A stretch of 24,414 nucleotides of DNA from Spongospora subterranea (lineage: Eukaryota > Endomyxa > Phytomyxea > Plasmodiophorida > Plasmodiophoridae). How positions within the stretch are numbered: position 1 is the stretch's first letter; each line of letters starts with the position of its first letter. The position numbers and the translations under genes were made by a program. The stretch is from contig OUQQ01000282.1 in the NCBI GenBank assembly GCA_900404475.1, positions 1 to 24,414 on the forward strand. Direction: 5' to 3'. Of the stretch, positions 21,324-24,414 are shown piece after piece. The notes under the pieces were generated by a model. The model was not told the DNA's origin and made no database searches. It saw only the letters and a program-made list of their open reading frames with translations.

Positions 21324-22439
21324 ATGACACTGAATGGTTTGAGTAGCGCCATGGCGCCCACCACTTGCGCCCACGTCAACGTCGCCATGGCGTCCAAGGA
21401 GATCGCCACGCTGACCTTGCAGAAGATGGCGGCCAGCCGTGATCGGCAGGAGATGGCGGCGTGCGTTAACGGATTGGAACAGCGCTTGGCTACAGAAAAC
21501 GCCAAGAACGATCTGCTGCAGCAACAGTAATAGGGTCGATTATCGTCAAACAATACAATAATCAATTTTCGATCAGGCTCCAGATAGAATCGGCGTCTTC
21601 AAAGCGACTGTCTTCAGATAACGACGTACTTCGAACACAAATACATAAACTTCGCTCCGACACTGCAGCCAAAATCGAAACCCTGACTAAGCAACGAGAT
21701 TGTGATTCTGAGCAAAATGGTTTCGCCAAAGAGAACGAGAATTGTAAACCGAAAGGTGCTGTCGTAGTCGTTTTACGTCATTGAATTCATTGGTCGTTTT
21801 CTAACGATGAGATAAGGTGCGGATGGCGATCCGACTGTATGGGCTGAGATTGTCAATCTGGTATCGGCCGTTGATCCCGCCCTGGTCACGTCTCCCCAAT
21901 CGCCACGACGCGACTTCCGCACGTCGATATTAGAGTTGACATCCCAGCTGGTCAACGTCATCAGTCACCAACGACAACAGCTGGCGCTGAACAGCGTCAA
22001 ATTACGCCAATCCAGAGAATCTGAGTGTCAGCTGATGGTTCGCTCGACAGCGTTGGAGCGGTCGTTCCGACAGATCCGAATGAAGCACTCGATTACAATC
22101 GCGTGTAATATCGCGTTGACTCGAAAACTATCAGATCAGAAGGGGGTTGTCGAGCAGATCCGCACCCTGGCGTGGCGCCATCAACAACCTCGTCCCAAGA
22201 CGGACCACACTCAGAAGGCTGACAAAGCGACACGATTGCTGGACCGGTAGCGCAATGATGAGGCTGCAGTTTTTGATCGCAGTTCTGATATTGCCTGAAA
22301 ACTTAGGAGACCGGAGAAGGAAATCACGGTTCTGGACAAAGGTTTCGCCGTTCACGAAAAGCTGTTCCTGATGCAGAAGTTTCTGGACCAGCTCGCCGCT
22401 CAGGAGAACGCGAAGAAGGGGAAGGCCCTAGGAGCGTGA
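21324..22439 (+). CDS. Coiled-coil hypothetical protein, 314 aa (gene D)
   Basis: Four exons (21324-21526, 21577-21755, 21817-22246, 22307-22439) with GT-AG introns of 50, 61 and 60 nt total 945 nt. The N-terminal half reads as a coiled coil, rich in Leu, Gln, Glu and Lys heptads (residues about 25-115: MASKEIATLTLQKMAASRD, then LEQRLATENAKNDLLQQQ). A short linker with WAEIVNLVSAVDPAL follows, then a second helical part, and a Lys-rich end (ENAKKGKALGA). There is no signal peptide or membrane helix. A structural role at cytoskeleton, centrosome or kinetochore is possible, but nothing family-specific is visible. An upstream in-frame GTG at 21273 is unlikely to be the start. The gene converges on MED14 with only 56 nt between stop codons. 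Confidence 0.65.
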
Positions 22440-22495
22440 CGTATAAGTAATCAAGAAAATACAGTTGTTGTTGGTTGTTATGACAATTGGGAGAT

Positions 22496-24252
22496 TTATA
22501 TTATTGGTGGCATTAGCGCGCGCAAATCTCGGATAAAACCATCGACTTGCACATATCGCATTGTTTCATCGATCGCGACGTTCTTGTGAATTTCGCGCCC
22601 TTCGACAGTGACGGCGATATCTTGACGATCATTGTCTATGTCGGAGACCTTGATATCGACAAAACTGCCGTTGATGCGAACCAAAAAACAGTGATCGGTG
22701 GCGTTGGTCTTGACAATATCGACACCGAGGCAGCGCAATATCAATCCCGTCGTCATGAAATTGTACTGGAATTTATCCTTCTGGATGACAGACGGTAGCT
22801 CATCAACATCACATTGTAGAACGTTGGATGGGGACGTCGACGACGATAGCAGTAGACGTCCGGTTGCGCGATCAACGTCAATCGCCTGGGAGGTGTATTG
22901 ACGGACGTGGGCCAACAGGCGCGACGATTCGGTGCTCATCGCCAGGTCCAACAGAGCGATGAAGCTGACAACCGGAGAGACGTGGCCGGGCAAAGCCTCA
23001 AACTCGCCCCGTTTCACGATCAGGTACCTCAGGCAGGGACTGCATAGATTGATTCTGAGAGCTGCATTGGGCCAAAACCAATAGAGAATCTGGCGCGAGC
23101 ATGTCATGACAGGAACATCAGGACGTTTGTGGTAAAATTTACCTGAGTATCAGTGGCCGATGAATTATTGATCTGTGTGGCGTTCTCTTGCGCTTGCCTC
23201 CTTAGTATACTGAACCGTACCGCGGCCACAACTTTGTCGATCCGATTGATCAGGTCGTGGAACGACGTCGCCAACGAGTCCGATAACAGCAACCGGCACG
23301 ATTCATTGTGGAAAATGAAACCCGACTGGCACATGACCGTCAACAAACGGTGACGAATATGAAGAGAAATCCTCTCCGCTTTACCTGTCTTGGTGAAATG
23401 ATCCTTGCACCATCATCAGTGACCAATAAAAAATCCAGCTTCAGCAACGTCCAATGAACTCGCTGTTCTTCAGACTCAATAGAATCCTAAGCAGAAACTA
23501 AACCACCCACCGACACCCAAATTGCCGACCAAACACTGACCGGTGACGCTTTAGGTGCCATTCTCAGCGATAAATTGAGGGTGTATCCCGCATGCGATCG
23601 TAATCTCACTTCACCTTGATGACACTCAATGATATGAACATGGTCAGGGGGGCGGGCTGACATTAAAGCGGTTAATATTCGGCAATGCAGGCGATACTTG
23701 CATGGGCCAACATCCTTCTGTAATATTGGTGTGGCCACAGGACCTATAAAGGAAATTTCAGGAAAGGACAATGTTATCTCGCCATGGAGTTGGCATGGGA
23801 ATTTACAAAACCTCGACAGGATTTCGGGAGCAGATAATACCCTAATTGTGATATGATATGGGATGATGTGTGAATATCCCATACAGGGTAGGCGAGGGCG
23901 GGACGGTTCTGGGAGAGATGGGAGGCGGTCTGGACCCAGGACTGATCGTAGGCGATCAGGCAGGAATGGGTCACCTCCGCCTGTTCAGGGGGTTAACAAA
24001 CGGATAGCGTTTTGGGAGAAAATAGGGGAATATTACAGCATGACATTGAGCAGATCGTAATCTGCACCATCTTACGACAACGATTGTTTTTTGTAAAAGG
24101 GTCTGCGCCCAGATTAGGAATTTCAACAGGCTACGACGTTTTTCGAGAGAGTCTTCCTCCATTTCTATACTTTCAAGTACATCGTGAAATCCGGACGATA
24201 CTGATCTGATACATGTCTGTAGCAGAATCGACAGCAATACATGTTTAGCCAT
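22496..24252 (-). CDS. MED14: Mediator complex subunit 14 (MED14/RGR1), short form
   Basis: MED14 is the architectural backbone that joins head, middle and tail of the Mediator complex, the RNA polymerase II coactivator in the nucleus. Exons: 24252-24037, 23980-23885, 23841-23807, 23743-23541, 23486-23385, 23325-23143, 23089-22496, about 475 aa. The N-terminus (EKRRSLLKFLIWAQTLLQKT then VRWCRL) matches the MED14 opening, where a helix ending in K/R-W is typical. Next comes the block with ECHQGEVRLRSHAGYTLNLS and VHWTLLKLDFLL, matching the family's beta-rich repeat. Later, VRFSILRRQAQE and DVDRATGRLLLSSS match the repeat-module signature (RTGRF). Known MED14 proteins are about 1000-1500 aa, so this one would lack the C-terminal half. 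One junction (23842-23884) is a base out of frame with a simple GT-AG intron, through either a sequence error or an unusual splice. The other five introns are 53-63 nt. Confidence 0.72.
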
Positions 24253-24290
24253 AATCGACTGATTTGAGCAGAGATGTACGGCGTTGCGGC

Positions 24291-24414
24291 GATCAGGGGT
24301 GCAACCGGGTTGAGTCGGATAACATGAGTGGTTGGGTCGATTAGGGTGGGTCGGTCAAAGGGTGATCAGGGGTGCAACCGGGTTGAGTCGGATAACAGGA
24401 GTGGTTGGGTCGAT
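24291..24414. repeat. Tandem repeat, 73-bp period, at the right edge
   Basis: A 51-bp segment at 24291-24341 recurs at 24364-24414 with one difference (ACATGAG versus ACAGGAG). A 22-bp spacer (TAGGGTGGGTC...) separates them, for a 73-bp period. The second copy runs into the window end, so the array probably continues. It lies about 40 bp upstream of the MED14 start, so it is either in its promoter or the edge of a satellite-like block. Confidence 0.85.

Noticed and set aside
1..24414. CRISPR arrays, transposons, rRNA genes, phage or bacterial operons
   Set aside because: None were seen. All supported genes are spliced eukaryotic genes, and I found no transposase, reverse transcriptase or spaced repeat array.

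Overview
Organism. This is nuclear DNA of a compact, intron-dense eukaryote, most likely a unicellular protist. The evidence is spliced genes with very short introns (33-67 nt in the well-supported models, mostly 47-59), almost all GT-AG, standard stop codons, small intergenic gaps and purely eukaryotic families (HECT ligase, RanBP2 zinc fingers, Mediator MED14, IPT/TIG and GCC2/GCC3 ectodomains). A rhizarian or stramenopile parasite such as a plasmodiophorid would fit, but the sequence alone does not prove this.

Layout. (1) 2-707, plus: 3' part of an unrecognised gene, low confidence. (2) 704-4677, minus: a 16-exon gene for a 1067-aa HECT E3 ubiquitin ligase with two RanBP2-type zinc fingers, a long helical middle and a pseudokinase. 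(3) 4678-5225: intergenic, with a degenerate Pol III-like element and a poly(A) signal. (4) 5226-18182, minus: a 29-exon gene, about 13 kb, for a 3742-aa cell-surface protein. It has a signal peptide, a somatomedin-B-like Cys module, about 18 IPT/TIG domains, about 69 short GCC2/GCC3-type Cys units, an EGF-like knot, and a multi-pass membrane domain with a cytoplasmic tail. (5) 18183-18933: a divergent promoter region. (6) 18934-22439, plus: four small genes. Two share a V-x-x-[IL]-x-x-x-L...P/G motif, one is undetermined, one is a coiled-coil protein. (7) 22496-24252, minus: MED14, the Mediator backbone subunit, unusually short. (8) 24291-24414: a 73-bp-period tandem repeat at the right edge.

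Assembly. A single N at 12532 lies between two copies of the same ~285-bp segment (12247-12531 and 12533-12818), differing by one A in a homopolymer. This is an unmerged scaffold overlap, not biology. Removing one copy keeps the giant reading frame open.

How reliable the models are. Exons were joined by hand. The HECT gene (3204 nt), the receptor (11229 nt), genes A (657), B (552) and D (945) each sum to an exact multiple of three, and their joins restore family motifs. MED14 is one base out of frame at one junction (23842-23884). The genes do not form an obvious pathway. The striking items are the giant IPT/GCC membrane protein, whose introns recur at the same spot in its Cys units, and the pseudokinase-HECT fusion.
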